Counted from the first letter of the stretch, positions 48,500 to 57,174 are shown. The stretch is 64,000 bases of DNA from 66-474 sp039923855 (GCA_039923855.1 JBDTBW010000007.1:1-64000), one strand, 5' to 3'. The notes: generated from the sequence alone by a model not told the origin. Numbers and translations are program-made.

Positions 48500-48682
48500 A
48501 TAGCTCCTGCGCTCGGCCTGATTCAATCATTATCTTGCGCGCCTGCGGTGCTCGGACTGGCTTGGCACATGGATGTGCCGCTGTTGCGCCGAGGAATCCT
48601 CATGTACTGACATGTACACTCCGGTTCCTGCGCTCCGGCGGCGCGCAACCTGCCTTCGCTCGCGACGCTATTGAGAGATTCC
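48489..48682 (+). repeat. Structured intergenic element, family B copy 3
   Basis: Terminal arms are GGAATCTCTGAATAG (48489-48503) and CTATTGAGAGATTCC (48668-48682), 14 of 15 complementary. The left arm includes the last codons of the Ada-like gene. Internal hairpins are GGCACA-TGGA-TGTGCC (48564-48579) and TGTAC-N6-GTACA (48603-48618). The T-A to C-G swap relative to copy 1 is compensatory. Confidence 0.8.
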
Positions 48683-48774
48683 CAACCGGGCAAAAAAACA
48701 AACATTGAATCGAGTTCAACCCAGCGCATCAAAAATTTCATGACGATTGCAGATAGTTCTCGTGCAATCGCCAA

Positions 48775-48816
48775 TAGAATAGAAGCGCGCCTCCATTCAG
48801 GGGGCGTCTTTTCTTT
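48775..48816 (+). promoter_or_regulatory. Leader hairpin with T-rich tail before the DMT exporter gene
   Basis: A TAGAAT -10-like box (48775-48780) is followed by a seven-pair stem CGCCTCC/GGGGGCG (48788-48806) and TCTTTTCTTT, directly before the ATG at 48819. The stem and T-tract resemble a terminator placed in the leader, which could act as an attenuator. The rest of 48683-48774 shows no feature. Confidence 0.45.
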
Positions 48817-48818
48817 CC

Positions 48819-49742
48819 ATGAACGACACCGCCATTCCCGCTTCCATCATGTCGCACAATCGTACCGGACGGCGCTGGCTGGTGCCTCTTGCATTGCTCA
48901 CCGTGTACGTGATCTGGGGCTCGACCTATCTCGGTATCCGCTACGCATTGTTGAGTTTTCCGCCGTTCGTACTCGCCGCGCTGCGTTTCTTCTCCGCCGG
49001 CGTCGTGATGTACGCATGGCTGCGTTTGCGCGGCGCCGCGCCACCGACGCCACGGCAATGGCGCAACGCGGCGATCACCGGCGTGTTGTTGCTGGTGTTC
49101 GGCAACGGCATGGTATGTTTGGCCGAACAGAGCGTGCCTTCCGGGCTGGCCGCGGTGGCGATCGCCAGCGAACCCTTGTTCGTCGCGCTGTTCCTGATGG
49201 CGTATCGCGAATGGCCAAGCCGGATCGAGATCATGGGTCTTGTCGTCGGTTTTGTCGGCGTGGTGCTGCTCAACGCCGGCAGCGCTCTGCACGCTTCGCC
49301 TTGGGCCGCGGCGGCGTTGCTGCTGGCGACCGCGGCGTGGGCGTTCGGCTCGATCTGGAGCCGCCGACAGGACATGCCGTACGGGCCGATGAACGTGGCC
49401 GCGCAAATGTTGTGCGCCTCGGTCGCGCTGGCGATCACCGCGTGGATCACCGGCGAGCATTTGCCCGCGCATCCGCACGCATCGTCGGTGATCGCACTTG
49501 TGTATCTGGCAGTGTTCGGTTCGATCGTCGCGTTCACCGCCTATCTGTTCCTGTTGCGCGCCGTACGCCCTGCGCTGTCGGCCAGTTACGCTTATGTCAA
49601 CCCGCCGGTCGCGGTGCTGCTGGGCGCGCTGCTCATCGGCGAACAGGTCGGTGTTCGGGAAATCATCGGCATGGCGGTGATCCTGGTCGGCGTCGGCGTC
49701 ATCACGCTGGCGCGCGCGCGACCACAGGGAGAAGTTTCGTGA
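48819..49742 (+). CDS. EamA/DMT-family exporter (YedA/RhtA-like)
   Basis: 307 residues with ten predicted helices in two EamA repeats: VYVIWGSTYLGIRYAL and FPPFVLAALRFFSAG in the first, AAWAFGSIWSRRQDM, GSIVAFTAYLFLLRAV and YAYVNPPVAVLLGALLIGEQ in the second. Members export amino acids or other metabolites. The substrate is not known. The start MNDTAIPASIMSHNRT is followed by a short cytoplasmic tail; an ATG ten residues later is possible. Confidence 0.9.
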   Translation: MNDTAIPASIMSHNRTGRRWLVPLALLTVYVIWGSTYLGIRYALLSFPPFVLAALRFFSAGVVMYAWLRLRGAAPPTPRQWRNAAITGVLLLVFGNGMVCLAEQSVPSGLAAVAIASEPLFVALFLMAYREWPSRIEIMGLVVGFVGVVLLNAGSALHASPWAAAALLLATAAWAFGSIWSRRQDMPYGPMNVAAQMLCASVALAITAWITGEHLPAHPHASSVIALVYLAVFGSIVAFTAYLFLLRAVRPALSASYAYVNPPVAVLLGALLIGEQVGVREIIGMAVILVGVGVITLARARPQGEVS

Positions 49743-49785
49743 CGCGCGCTAAAATGCGCGCACATCGCCAGCCTCGCGTTTCGTC

Positions 49786-50703
49786 ATGATCAAGTGGATC
49801 GTCCTCGCCATTCTGGTCGCCTGTGCGATCTACATCCATTTGCGTGGCCGCGTGCGGCACAAGTTCGCGCGTCAGGCCACCGACCACTCGACTTTCATGG
49901 CGCCGATCAACGTGCTGATGTATGCGTTTTCGCGCGTGCCGGTCACGCCGTATCTGGACCTCGCCGATTTTCCGGAACTTGAATCCTTGCGCTGTCATTG
50001 GCGCGAAATCCGCGACGAGGCGATCGGCCTCTCGGAGGCCAGCCACATCAAGGTTTCGGAGAACTACGACGATGCCGGCTTCCATTCGTTTTTCCGTACT
50101 GGCTGGAAGCGTTTTTATCTCAAATGGTACGACGATGAACCGCATCCGTCCGCGCAGGCATTGTGTCCGCGCACAGTGGAATTTTTGCGCGCAACGCCGT
50201 CGGTGAAAGCAGCGATGTTCGCGGAGCTGCCGCCCGGCAGCAATCTGGGCAAGCACCGCGATCCCTATGCGGGCTCGTTGCGTTATCACCTGGGGTTGAT
50301 CACGCCCAACGACGACCGCTGCTGGATCCGCGTGGACGATAATTATTACAGTTGGCGCGACGGGGAGGGCGTGCTGTTCGACGAGACCTATATCCACTGG
50401 GCCGCCAACGAAACACCGCAAAACCGGATCATCATGTTCTGCGACGTCGAGCGGCCGATGAAATTCCGCTGGGCGCAGGCGCTGAACCGTTTCGTCGCGC
50501 GGCATTTTCTCGCCGCCGGCTCCGCCCCCAACCAGGCGGGCGACCGCACCGGCGGCATCAACCGCATCTTCAAATATGTCTATGTGATCCGACGCGTATC
50601 CAAGGCCTTCAAGAAGCGCAACCGCAAGTTGTACTACCTCGCCAAATGGACGCTGCTGATCGCGATTCTGGCGGCGATTTTCGTGCCTTGGCACCTGCTC
50701 TGA
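49786..50703 (+). CDS. lpxO: LpxO-like aspartyl/asparaginyl beta-hydroxylase family protein
   Basis: 305 residues. An N-terminal helix (about 2-18) anchors the protein to the inner membrane; a second helix lies at the C-terminus. The dioxygenase core has the iron ligands HxD in LGKHRDPYAGSLRYHLGL and His in FDETYIHWAANETPQNRIIMF, with 2-oxoglutarate Arg in that segment. LpxO hydroxylates the secondary acyl chain of lipid A. The similarity to LpxO is high in the core; activity on lipid A is inferred. A TAAAAT -10-like hexamer lies 32 bases upstream. Confidence 0.88.
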   Translation: MIKWIVLAILVACAIYIHLRGRVRHKFARQATDHSTFMAPINVLMYAFSRVPVTPYLDLADFPELESLRCHWREIRDEAIGLSEASHIKVSENYDDAGFHSFFRTGWKRFYLKWYDDEPHPSAQALCPRTVEFLRATPSVKAAMFAELPPGSNLGKHRDPYAGSLRYHLGLITPNDDRCWIRVDDNYYSWRDGEGVLFDETYIHWAANETPQNRIIMFCDVERPMKFRWAQALNRFVARHFLAAGSAPNQAGDRTGGINRIFKYVYVIRRVSKAFKKRNRKLYYLAKWTLLIAILAAIFVPWHLL

Positions 50704-50755
50704 TCTCGCCTCGCGATCCGCTAATCGACATCCTTGTCTTTTTTCGCGCAGTCCC

Positions 50756-50935
50756 TAGCTGCGCGAGCTACTTTTGGCATCACCCAAAAGTAGCCAAAAG
50801 GCTAGGCGCCGGAGGCGGTGGTCTCGGCAACATCGTGTTGTCTCGACTGCCCCGCGATGCTCGCCGAACGGCGGCCGCGCCGAACTCACACATCCGTGTG
50901 CTCTCAAACAATCGTCGCATGCTCCGCCGTTCGGC
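50756..50935 (+). repeat. Structured intergenic element, family C copy 2
   Basis: Hairpins in order on the plus strand: s1 TAGCT-GCGCG-AGCTA (50756-50770), s2 GCTACTTTTGG/CCAAAAGTAGC (50767-50794), s3 CAACATCGTGTTG (50828-50840), s4 GCCGAACGGCGG/CCGCCGTTCGGC (50863-50935, 12 perfect pairs) around CACAC-ATCC-GTGTG. The order and spacing match copy 1 while s1, s2 and s4 differ in sequence. The 354-base gap 50704-51057 holds no gene. Confidence 0.75.
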
Positions 50936-51057
50936 TGCACTTCTCGGCACCGCCAACGGCGCCCGTTATTGGCTCCGTTGCTCGGCCGTCCTTGGCCTAC
51001 GCCATTACACGTGAAATACAGTTCGGCTAGCCGACACTGGAAACGGAGAGCACGAAG

Positions 51058-52368
51058 CTAGAGTTCCCGCAGCGCCGTCGTCACCGGCAAGCGTGCCGCG
51101 CGCACGGCCGGAAACAACCCGCCGATAAAGCCGATCGCCAGCGCCCACTTGATGCCGATCCACAGCAACGCGGGCGAAACCTTGAACTGGAACACGACCT
51201 GGCTGAAATTGTTGCCGAGCGTGGACACGGTGTAATGATCGAACAGCGCCCACGCGATCGCCGCGCCGAGCACGCCGCCCAGCAGCGCCAGCAACATGGT
51301 TTCCAGCATCACCGACACCACCACCGGCGCGCCGCGAAAACCGATCGCGCGCAGGGTCGCGATTTCTCGCGCGCGCGTGGCGACCGCGGCGTACATCGTG
51401 TTCAACGCGCCGAAGATCGCGCCGATCGCCATGATCAGCGCCACCGTGGTGCCGAGGATCCGGATCAGCTTGTCGAGTTGCTCGGATTGCTTCGAGTAAT
51501 AATCGCGCGTGGTGGTCGCATCGACCTTGAGGCGCGGATCGGCCGCCAACGCGGCCTTGAACTTGTCGAAGCTCCTGGCATCGTCGAGCTTGACCGTCAC
51601 CGACGTGACGCTGCTGCCACGACGGTAAGCGGAAGCCACCACGCCGGCGTCGCCCCACAATTCCGAATCGAAGGCATCGCCGGAATCGAACGCGCCGACC
51701 ACCGTCCAGGTCTGGTTGTTGAGGTTCAAGGTGGAACCGATATCAACGCCATTGAACTGCTGGCGCGCGCCCTTGCCGACATCCAGCTCGCGCAGTCCCG
51801 GTGTGAACTTGCGTCCGGCGATGATCTTGACGTTCGGTCGCAATGCCCAGGCCTGCGCGCCGACGCCGCGGATCTCGACGTTGGCATCCAGCCCGCTGCT
51901 CTTCTTCGGCAGCGAGGCGACCACGACCAGTTCCGGCGAAGCGATCGGTCGCCCTGCGCCATCTTTCGCGACACCGGGCGCCTGCGCGATCAGTACCGCG
52001 CTATCGTGATCGAGCACGGAATTGAGTTCGGCCTGCGCGCCCGCGCGCATCACGATCGCGGTGTCCTCGCTGCCGGTTTGTTTCAGCGTGGCCTGAAAGC
52101 CCTCGCCCATCGCCAGCAACGCGACCAGCACACCGACCACGCCGGCGATGCCGATCACGATCACGGATGACGCGCCCCAGCGCGAGGATAGCGTGGACAG
52201 TCCGACGCCGGTGACGGTCATCGTCTGCCGGCCGCGTCGCGTCACGCCAAGCCAGATCGCGAGCAAAACCGCCAGCACCAGCGCCACATACCACGGCAAC
52301 ATGATCCAAATCGCCAGCGCGACGATCACGATCACCACCAACAGCAATCCGGACAGGAATTTTTTCAT
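51058..52368 (-). CDS. FtsX/MacB-family ABC transporter permease (second locus, distal)
   Basis: 436 residues from the ATG at 52368 (MKKFLSGLLLVVIVIVALA). It has two extra N-terminal helices (about 5-22 and 28-46) before the FtsX-type helix near 78 (VIVIGIAGVVGVLVALLAMG). A periplasmic domain (about 100-305) and three C-terminal helices with AREIATLRAIGFRG follow. It differs from the first locus permeases in domain spacing. It is the last gene of the HlyD-ATPase-permease-permease set; a family B element separates it from the upstream permease. Confidence 0.88.
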   Translation of the reverse strand: MKKFLSGLLLVVIVIVALAIWIMLPWYVALVLAVLLAIWLGVTRRGRQTMTVTGVGLSTLSSRWGASSVIVIGIAGVVGVLVALLAMGEGFQATLKQTGSEDTAIVMRAGAQAELNSVLDHDSAVLIAQAPGVAKDGAGRPIASPELVVVASLPKKSSGLDANVEIRGVGAQAWALRPNVKIIAGRKFTPGLRELDVGKGARQQFNGVDIGSTLNLNNQTWTVVGAFDSGDAFDSELWGDAGVVASAYRRGSSVTSVTVKLDDARSFDKFKAALAADPRLKVDATTTRDYYSKQSEQLDKLIRILGTTVALIMAIGAIFGALNTMYAAVATRAREIATLRAIGFRGAPVVVSVMLETMLLALLGGVLGAAIAWALFDHYTVSTLGNNFSQVVFQFKVSPALLWIGIKWALAIGFIGGLFPAVRAARLPVTTALREL

Positions 52369-52383
52369 GACGGTTCCTTTTGG

Positions 52384-52547
52384 AAACCTCTGCACAAGCA
52401 TCGCGAGCGAAGGCAGAGCCTGCCCCGGACTTGATCCGGGGTTGCGCGCCGCCGGAGCGCAGGACGCGGAGTGTACACATCAGTACATGAGCGGCCGAGC
52501 ACTCCCGGCGCACGAGATGCCAAGCGCAGCAGCTTGTGCACAGGTTT
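52384..52547 (-). repeat. Structured intergenic element, family B copy 4
   Basis: Terminal arms AAACCTCTGCACAAGC (52384-52399) and GCTTGTGCACAGGTTT (52532-52547) are complementary at 15 of 16 positions. The right arm reaches the stop codon of the upstream permease. On the minus strand it carries the GTAC-containing hairpin and a CCCCGGACTTGATCCGGGG palindrome, but lacks the GGCCC hairpin of copies 1 and 2. Confidence 0.75.
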
Positions 52548-53709
52548 AGCGGCCGGCCAGCGCATCGACGATCTTCAAGCGCATGCCGCGCAACGCCGGC
52601 AGCACGCCGACAATCAATCCAATCAGGATCATCAGCACGAGGCCGCGCAACCAGATCGCGCCGCCGACATCCGCCATCGGCAACAGCGAGCCGAGCGCGG
52701 CCTTGATGGCGGTCACCACGACCACCGCGAGCGCCAGCCCGATCACGCCACCGATCAGGATCAGCGTCACCGATTCCACCAGCACCAGACCCAGCACGCT
52801 GCGACTGGAAAAACCGATCGTTTTCAATATCGCCAGTTCCGGGATGCGCTCGCGCACCGCCTGCGCCATCGTGTTGCCGCTGAGCAGGATCAGGGTGAAG
52901 AACACCGCCGCCATGATTGCGCTGACGATCAGGCCGATGTCGGCGAACTGGCTGACAAAGGCGGCATTGAAGGCGTTTTCGGTTTCCGTCTTGGTCTCGT
53001 GGTCGGAATTGGCGCTCAAGGCATCGATCGTCTGCGCGACGCGATCGGCCTGTTTGCGGTCGCTGAGCTTCTCGATATACCAGCCGATGTTGCCGTTGGC
53101 GAACGCGCGCGCCTCGTCAAAATAATTCCAGTTGAAGAACAGCACACCTTCCTGCGCGCGCTGCCTGGGATCGATCGCGTGGTAGATGCCGACCAGATCC
53201 AGCGTCCAGGTGTTGCTGCCGTTCTTTTGCGGGAAGATCGTCGCCTGCAGCGGTATCTTGTCGCCGATCTTCCAGTGAAACTTTTTTGCCAGTTCCGCAC
53301 CGACCACCGCACCGGTGCGGGTGTTTCGGAATGCCTTGCGCTGCGCGGCCGGCAGCACGAACTCCGGAAACAGATCGAAGTAGTTGTCGCTGACGGCCTC
53401 GTTCGGGAAGAAATTCCTGGGGTCCTGGTAGATGCCGCCGAACCAGTTGGCGTAACCGACATCGGCCACGCCGGGCACGGCCTGGATGCGCGTCAACAGG
53501 CTTTTGGGCAACTCCATGGTGAAACTCACCTTGGAAATCGTGATCAACCGATCGACCCCGGCCACGCTTTTGCCGGCATCCGCGAACGCGGTACGCACCG
53601 AGTCCAGCATGCCGAACAGCAAAAACGCGGCCAGCACCGAGAGCATCGTGAAGACCGTGCGCGTCTTGCGTCGAAACAGCGCGGCCCAGATGAGATGGAA
53701 ATATTTCAT
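52546..53709 (-). CDS. FtsX/MacB-family ABC transporter permease (second locus, proximal)
   Basis: 387 residues. Helix 1 (about 17-37), a periplasmic domain (about 40-255) with GVADVGYANWFGGIYQDPRN, and three C-terminal helices with the coupling segment RERIPELAILKTIGFSSRSV typical of LolC/MacB-like permeases. It starts 12 bases downstream of the ATPase gene, so they are one operon. It probably forms a heterodimer with 51058-52368. Confidence 0.9.
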   Translation of the reverse strand: MKYFHLIWAALFRRKTRTVFTMLSVLAAFLLFGMLDSVRTAFADAGKSVAGVDRLITISKVSFTMELPKSLLTRIQAVPGVADVGYANWFGGIYQDPRNFFPNEAVSDNYFDLFPEFVLPAAQRKAFRNTRTGAVVGAELAKKFHWKIGDKIPLQATIFPQKNGSNTWTLDLVGIYHAIDPRQRAQEGVLFFNWNYFDEARAFANGNIGWYIEKLSDRKQADRVAQTIDALSANSDHETKTETENAFNAAFVSQFADIGLIVSAIMAAVFFTLILLSGNTMAQAVRERIPELAILKTIGFSSRSVLGLVLVESVTLILIGGVIGLALAVVVVTAIKAALGSLLPMADVGGAIWLRGLVLMILIGLIVGVLPALRGMRLKIVDALAGR

Positions 53710-53721
53710 GGAACTCTCCGG

Positions 53722-54444
53722 TCAGGCAGCATGTTGCTGTTCAACGAGCGTGCCCTTGTCCAGATGCAGCGTATGACTGGCGTATTCGGCCGCTTTCGGG
53801 TCGTGCGTAACCATCAGGATGGTCTTGCCGTGCTCGCGATTGAGACGCTGCAACAAGGTCAGCACTTCCTCGGCCGATTGACGATCCAGATCGCCGGTCG
53901 GTTCGTCGCAGACCAATAGCGTGGGATCGGACACGATCGCGCGCGCAATCGCCACGCGCTGTTGCTGTCCGCCGGACAACTCGCCCGGCTTGTGCGTGCC
54001 GCGATCGGCCAGTCCCACCAGTTGCAACGCGATCTCGGCGTTGCGCTTGCGTTGTTTGCCAGACAGTTTCGTAAGCAGCAAGGGCAGCTCGACATTCCTC
54101 TGCGCCGACAGCGCCGGCATCAAATTGTAGAACTGGAACACGAAACCGACGTTGGCCGCGCGCCAGCGCGCCAGCGCGCTTTCACCCATTTTGTCGATGC
54201 GCTTGCCGTCCACGCTCAAACTGCCATCGGTCGGCGAATCGAGGCCGCCGATCAGATTGAGCAGCGTGGTCTTGCCGGAACCCGACGGCCCCATCAGTGC
54301 GAAAAAATCCCCGCGCGCGATGTCGAGATCAATGTGATGCAGCACCTCGAGCTTCTGTTTGCCGCGCTCGTAGACCTTGGACAAACCGCGTATCGACACC
54401 AGCGGTTGATTACTGTTCTGCGTTTCCGCCACGGCTGCATTCAT
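53722..54444 (-). CDS. ABC transporter ATP-binding protein (MacB/LolD type, second locus)
   Basis: 240 residues with GPSGSGKTTLLNLIGG (Walker A), FVFQFYNLMPALSA (Q-loop), LSGGQQQRVAIARAI (signature), LLVCDEPTGDLD (Walker B) and LMVTHDPKAAEYA (H-loop). The N-terminal 12 residues (MNAAVAETQNSN) precede the usual LolD/MacB start. It serves the two permeases downstream. The HlyD gene precedes it after a family A repeat. Confidence 0.95.
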   Translation of the reverse strand: MNAAVAETQNSNQPLVSIRGLSKVYERGKQKLEVLHHIDLDIARGDFFALMGPSGSGKTTLLNLIGGLDSPTDGSLSVDGKRIDKMGESALARWRAANVGFVFQFYNLMPALSAQRNVELPLLLTKLSGKQRKRNAEIALQLVGLADRGTHKPGELSGGQQQRVAIARAIVSDPTLLVCDEPTGDLDRQSAEEVLTLLQRLNREHGKTILMVTHDPKAAEYASHTLHLDKGTLVEQQHAA

Positions 54445-54468
54445 CGTTGTCTCCTGTTCTTTCTCAAT

Positions 54469-54583
54469 CCTTCTCCCATCGGGAGAAGGTGGCCCGAAGG
54501 GTCGGATGAGGGTTCGGCGTCGCTGCGATCTAACGCGAACGCCGAACCCTCACCCCAACCCCTCTCCCAATGGGAGAGGGGCG
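54469..54583. repeat. REP-like inverted repeat pair, family A copy 10
   Basis: CCTTCTCCCATCGGGAGAAGG and CCCTCTCCCAATGGGAGAGGG face each other, with a GCGTTCGGC-like interior, between the HlyD gene and the ATPase gene. Confidence 0.8.
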
Positions 54584-54589
54584 TTATTT

Positions 54590-55840
54590 CTATTCATTCC
54601 CGCTCGTCTTCACCTTCACCCGTTCGCCATCCGCCAACCCCGGCGGCGGTGTTTTGACGACCACCGCGCCGGCGCTCAATCCCGACGTGACCTGTTTGAG
54701 ATCGTTGAAATCCGCGCCAACGACAACCGACGTCTGCTTCGCGCGATCATTGTCAATCGCGAACACCACGCTCTTGCCACTGCGCTGCACGATCGCCGTT
54801 TTCGGCACCAACACGCCCTGCGGCGCTCGCGCGCTTTGTGGGCGCTGTTCGAGGAAGGATACCCGCACACCCATCTCCGGAATGATGCGCGGGTCTTTCT
54901 TCTCGATCGCGATGCGCACCCTGACCGTGGCCTTGCTGCGGTCGGCGCTGGGGATGATCGCGATCACGTGCGCGGGGATCGTCCAGTCGGGGTACGCATC
55001 CAGCACTGTTTCCACCGGCATCCCCGGCTTGACCCGGCCGATGTAGGACTCGTTGACGTCGACGTCGATTTCCAGCGAATCCATGTCGACGATGGTGGCG
55101 ACGCCGGTGCGGGTGAAGCCGCCGACGGAAAACGGCGAGACGATTTCGCCCACCTGCGCGGCCTTGTCGGTGACCACGCCATCGAATGGCGCGCGCACCA
55201 CCGTGTAGTCGTAGTTGACCTGCGCGCCGGCGACCTGCGCGGCCGCCGCTTGCGCCTGCCGTTGCGCGGCCAGCAACGACGCGCGATCGGTGGTCGCTTG
55301 CGTGTGCGCCTGCTCGGCCTGTTGCTTCGACACGAAACCGCGCGCGGCAATCGAATCCAGCCGCGCGGCGTCGTGTTGCGCCTGGTTCAATTGCGCGCGC
55401 GCCTGGCCCGCCTGCGCCTGCGCCGCGGCTTCCTGCGCACGCGCGGTGTCCAGTTGTGCCTTGTACGCATTCGGGTCCAGCCGCGCCAGCACCTGGCCTT
55501 TCTTCACATGCTCGCCTTCCTCGATCAGCACTTGGGTCAACGTGCCGGTGATCTGCGCCGATACCGTGGCCTGCCGGCGCGCAACCACGTAGCCGGTCGC
55601 CTGCAACACCGCCGCGCTATCGTTGTTGGCCGACAACGCCACGGCGGTGGCCGTTTCCACTTCGACCGCGCGGCCGCGCAGGAAGAATGCCGCGACGCCG
55701 GCCGCGATCAGCACCAGCACCACGATGCCGACAATCCACGGCCATCGCGGACGCCGCACGCCGTCATCGTCGCGTTGATCGCGCTGGATGCGCAATTGCC
55801 CGAGCAGATCGCTGTTGTCGTTCAAGTTCGAGAACCCCAT
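54590..55840 (-). CDS. HlyD/RND-type periplasmic adaptor (second locus)
   Basis: About 416 residues from the ATG at 55840 (MGFSNLNDNSDLLGQLRIQ); an upstream start at 55885 is not supported by a ribosome site. One membrane helix (about 37-55), lipoyl halves (GTLTQVLIEEGEHVKKGQVLARLDP and VRAPFDGVVTDKAAQVGE), an Ala/Gln/Arg-rich coiled coil (about 115-190), then beta-barrel and C-terminal domains. It is the likely link to TolC. It is divergently transcribed from the FAH gene. No sigma-54 promoter was noticed here. Confidence 0.92.
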   Translation of the reverse strand: MGFSNLNDNSDLLGQLRIQRDQRDDDGVRRPRWPWIVGIVVLVLIAAGVAAFFLRGRAVEVETATAVALSANNDSAAVLQATGYVVARRQATVSAQITGTLTQVLIEEGEHVKKGQVLARLDPNAYKAQLDTARAQEAAAQAQAGQARAQLNQAQHDAARLDSIAARGFVSKQQAEQAHTQATTDRASLLAAQRQAQAAAAQVAGAQVNYDYTVVRAPFDGVVTDKAAQVGEIVSPFSVGGFTRTGVATIVDMDSLEIDVDVNESYIGRVKPGMPVETVLDAYPDWTIPAHVIAIIPSADRSKATVRVRIAIEKKDPRIIPEMGVRVSFLEQRPQSARAPQGVLVPKTAIVQRSGKSVVFAIDNDRAKQTSVVVGADFNDLKQVTSGLSAGAVVVKTPPPGLADGERVKVKTSGNE

Positions 55841-55995
55841 TGTGCCGCCCCGCGAGTCTGCCACAGCTTCGCAGACGAAATGCAATCGCGACAGCCCCGC
55901 GCATCAACCGTAGCTGCTGACAGGTGTCATCTGCGTAGCGCTGGCGCAGCACGTAGGCGGCGCTAGAATCGGCTTTTCACGCAGACCCATCTCTT

Positions 55996-56685
55996 ATGCC
56001 TTCTTTTGTCATCGAGCCGCCGCGCGTCAGCAGCCTCGAGGTCATCGGCAGCGACAAGCGGTTTCCCGTGCATCGCATTTATTGCATCGGCCGCAACTAC
56101 GCCGATCACGCCAAAGAAATGGGCGCGGAAGCGGTAAGCCGCGCGCAGCCGGTGTTCTTCATGAAACCTGCGGACGCGATCGCGGCGGGTGGCGATATTG
56201 CGTATCCATCGGTCACGGGCGAATTGCATCATGAAGTCGAAATGGTGGTGGCGCTATCGGGCGGCGGACGGGACATCGCGCCGGACCGCGCGCTGGAGTG
56301 CGTGTTCGGTTACGGTGTTGGAATCGATCTGACACGCCGTGATCTGCAAGCGGCGGCCAAGGCCAAAGGCTTGCCGTGGGACGCGGCCAAGGGCTTCGAC
56401 CATTCCGCGCCGGTGTCGGCGTTGCGAATCGCGAGCGATATCGGCCATCCGCGACGCGCGCGGTTGTCGTTGTCGGTGAATGGCGAACCGCGCCAGCAAA
56501 CCGATATCGTGCAGATGATCTTGCCCGTCGCGGACATCATCGCCGAGTTGTCGAAGCTGTTCGCATTGCAACCGGGTGATTTGATTTTCACCGGCACCCC
56601 GGCGGGCGTAGGGCCGCTGGTTCGCGGCGACACGTTCCACGCGGCGCTGCAGGACATCGCCGCGCTGGAAGGCCGCATCGTGTAA
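55996..56685 (+). CDS. Fumarylacetoacetate hydrolase (FAH) family protein
   Basis: 229 residues. YCIGRNYADHAKEMG, FMKPADAIAAGGDIAYP, the metal-binding ELHHEVEMVV, FGYGVGIDLTRRDLQ and FTGTPAGVGPL match the YcgM/fumarylpyruvate-hydrolase branch. The family hydrolyses acylpyruvates or decarboxylates oxaloacetate. No aromatic pathway genes are adjacent. A TAGAAT box lies 27 bases before the ATG. Confidence 0.93.
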   Translation: MPSFVIEPPRVSSLEVIGSDKRFPVHRIYCIGRNYADHAKEMGAEAVSRAQPVFFMKPADAIAAGGDIAYPSVTGELHHEVEMVVALSGGGRDIAPDRALECVFGYGVGIDLTRRDLQAAAKAKGLPWDAAKGFDHSAPVSALRIASDIGHPRRARLSLSVNGEPRQQTDIVQMILPVADIIAELSKLFALQPGDLIFTGTPAGVGPLVRGDTFHAALQDIAALEGRIV

Positions 56686-56755
56686 CGGCTCGCCCACGGC
56701 CCGCGCGCTGCGCTAGAGTCGGCACGGGGAGTCACTCGGCATGGGAGATTATACG

Positions 56756-57166
56756 ATGAGCTTCGCCAAAGATTTCAAGGCTTTCATCCTGCGCGGCAAC
56801 GTGCTCGATCTGGCGGTGGCCGTGGTCATCGGCGCCGCGTTCGGCAAGATCGTCACATCGCTCGTCAACGACATCATCATGCCGCCGATTGGTCTTGCGC
56901 TGGGTGGCGTGGATTTCTCAAATTTGAAATGGATGTTGAAGCCGGCCGACAACACCAACCCGGCGCACAAGATCGCCGAGGTTTCGATCAATTACGGCGC
57001 CTTCATCAATACCATCATCGCGTTCCTGATCATCGCACTGGCCATTTTCATCGTGATCAAGTTGGTCGAGCGCGTGATGCCGAAGAAAGTCGAAGCGCCA
57101 GCGACGCCCGCGGACGTGGTGCTGCTGACGGAAATCCGCGATTTGTTGAAGCAGCGTTCGATTTGA
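56756..57166 (+). CDS. mscL: Large-conductance mechanosensitive channel MscL
   Basis: 136 residues from the ATG at 56756 (MSFAKDFKAFILRGNVLDLAVAVVIGAAFGKIVTSLVND), which starts the conserved N-terminal helix and TM1. The periplasmic loop and TM2 (INYGAFINTIIAFLIIALAIFIVIKLVERV) are complete, as is the C-terminal helix LLTEIRDLLKQRS. The pentameric channel releases solutes on hypo-osmotic shock. A start 15 bases upstream is less likely. Confidence 0.97.
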   Translation: MSFAKDFKAFILRGNVLDLAVAVVIGAAFGKIVTSLVNDIIMPPIGLALGGVDFSNLKWMLKPADNTNPAHKIAEVSINYGAFINTIIAFLIIALAIFIVIKLVERVMPKKVEAPATPADVVLLTEIRDLLKQRSI

Positions 57167-57174
57167 TCCGCACT

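Noticed and set aside
50774..51061. Short plus-strand frames in the 50.7-51.0 kb gap
   Set aside because: They translate the family C hairpins; no ribosome site or family match is evident.
52471..53919. 482-codon plus-strand open frame over permease and ATPase genes
   Set aside because: Shadow frame; the minus-strand proteins are well supported.
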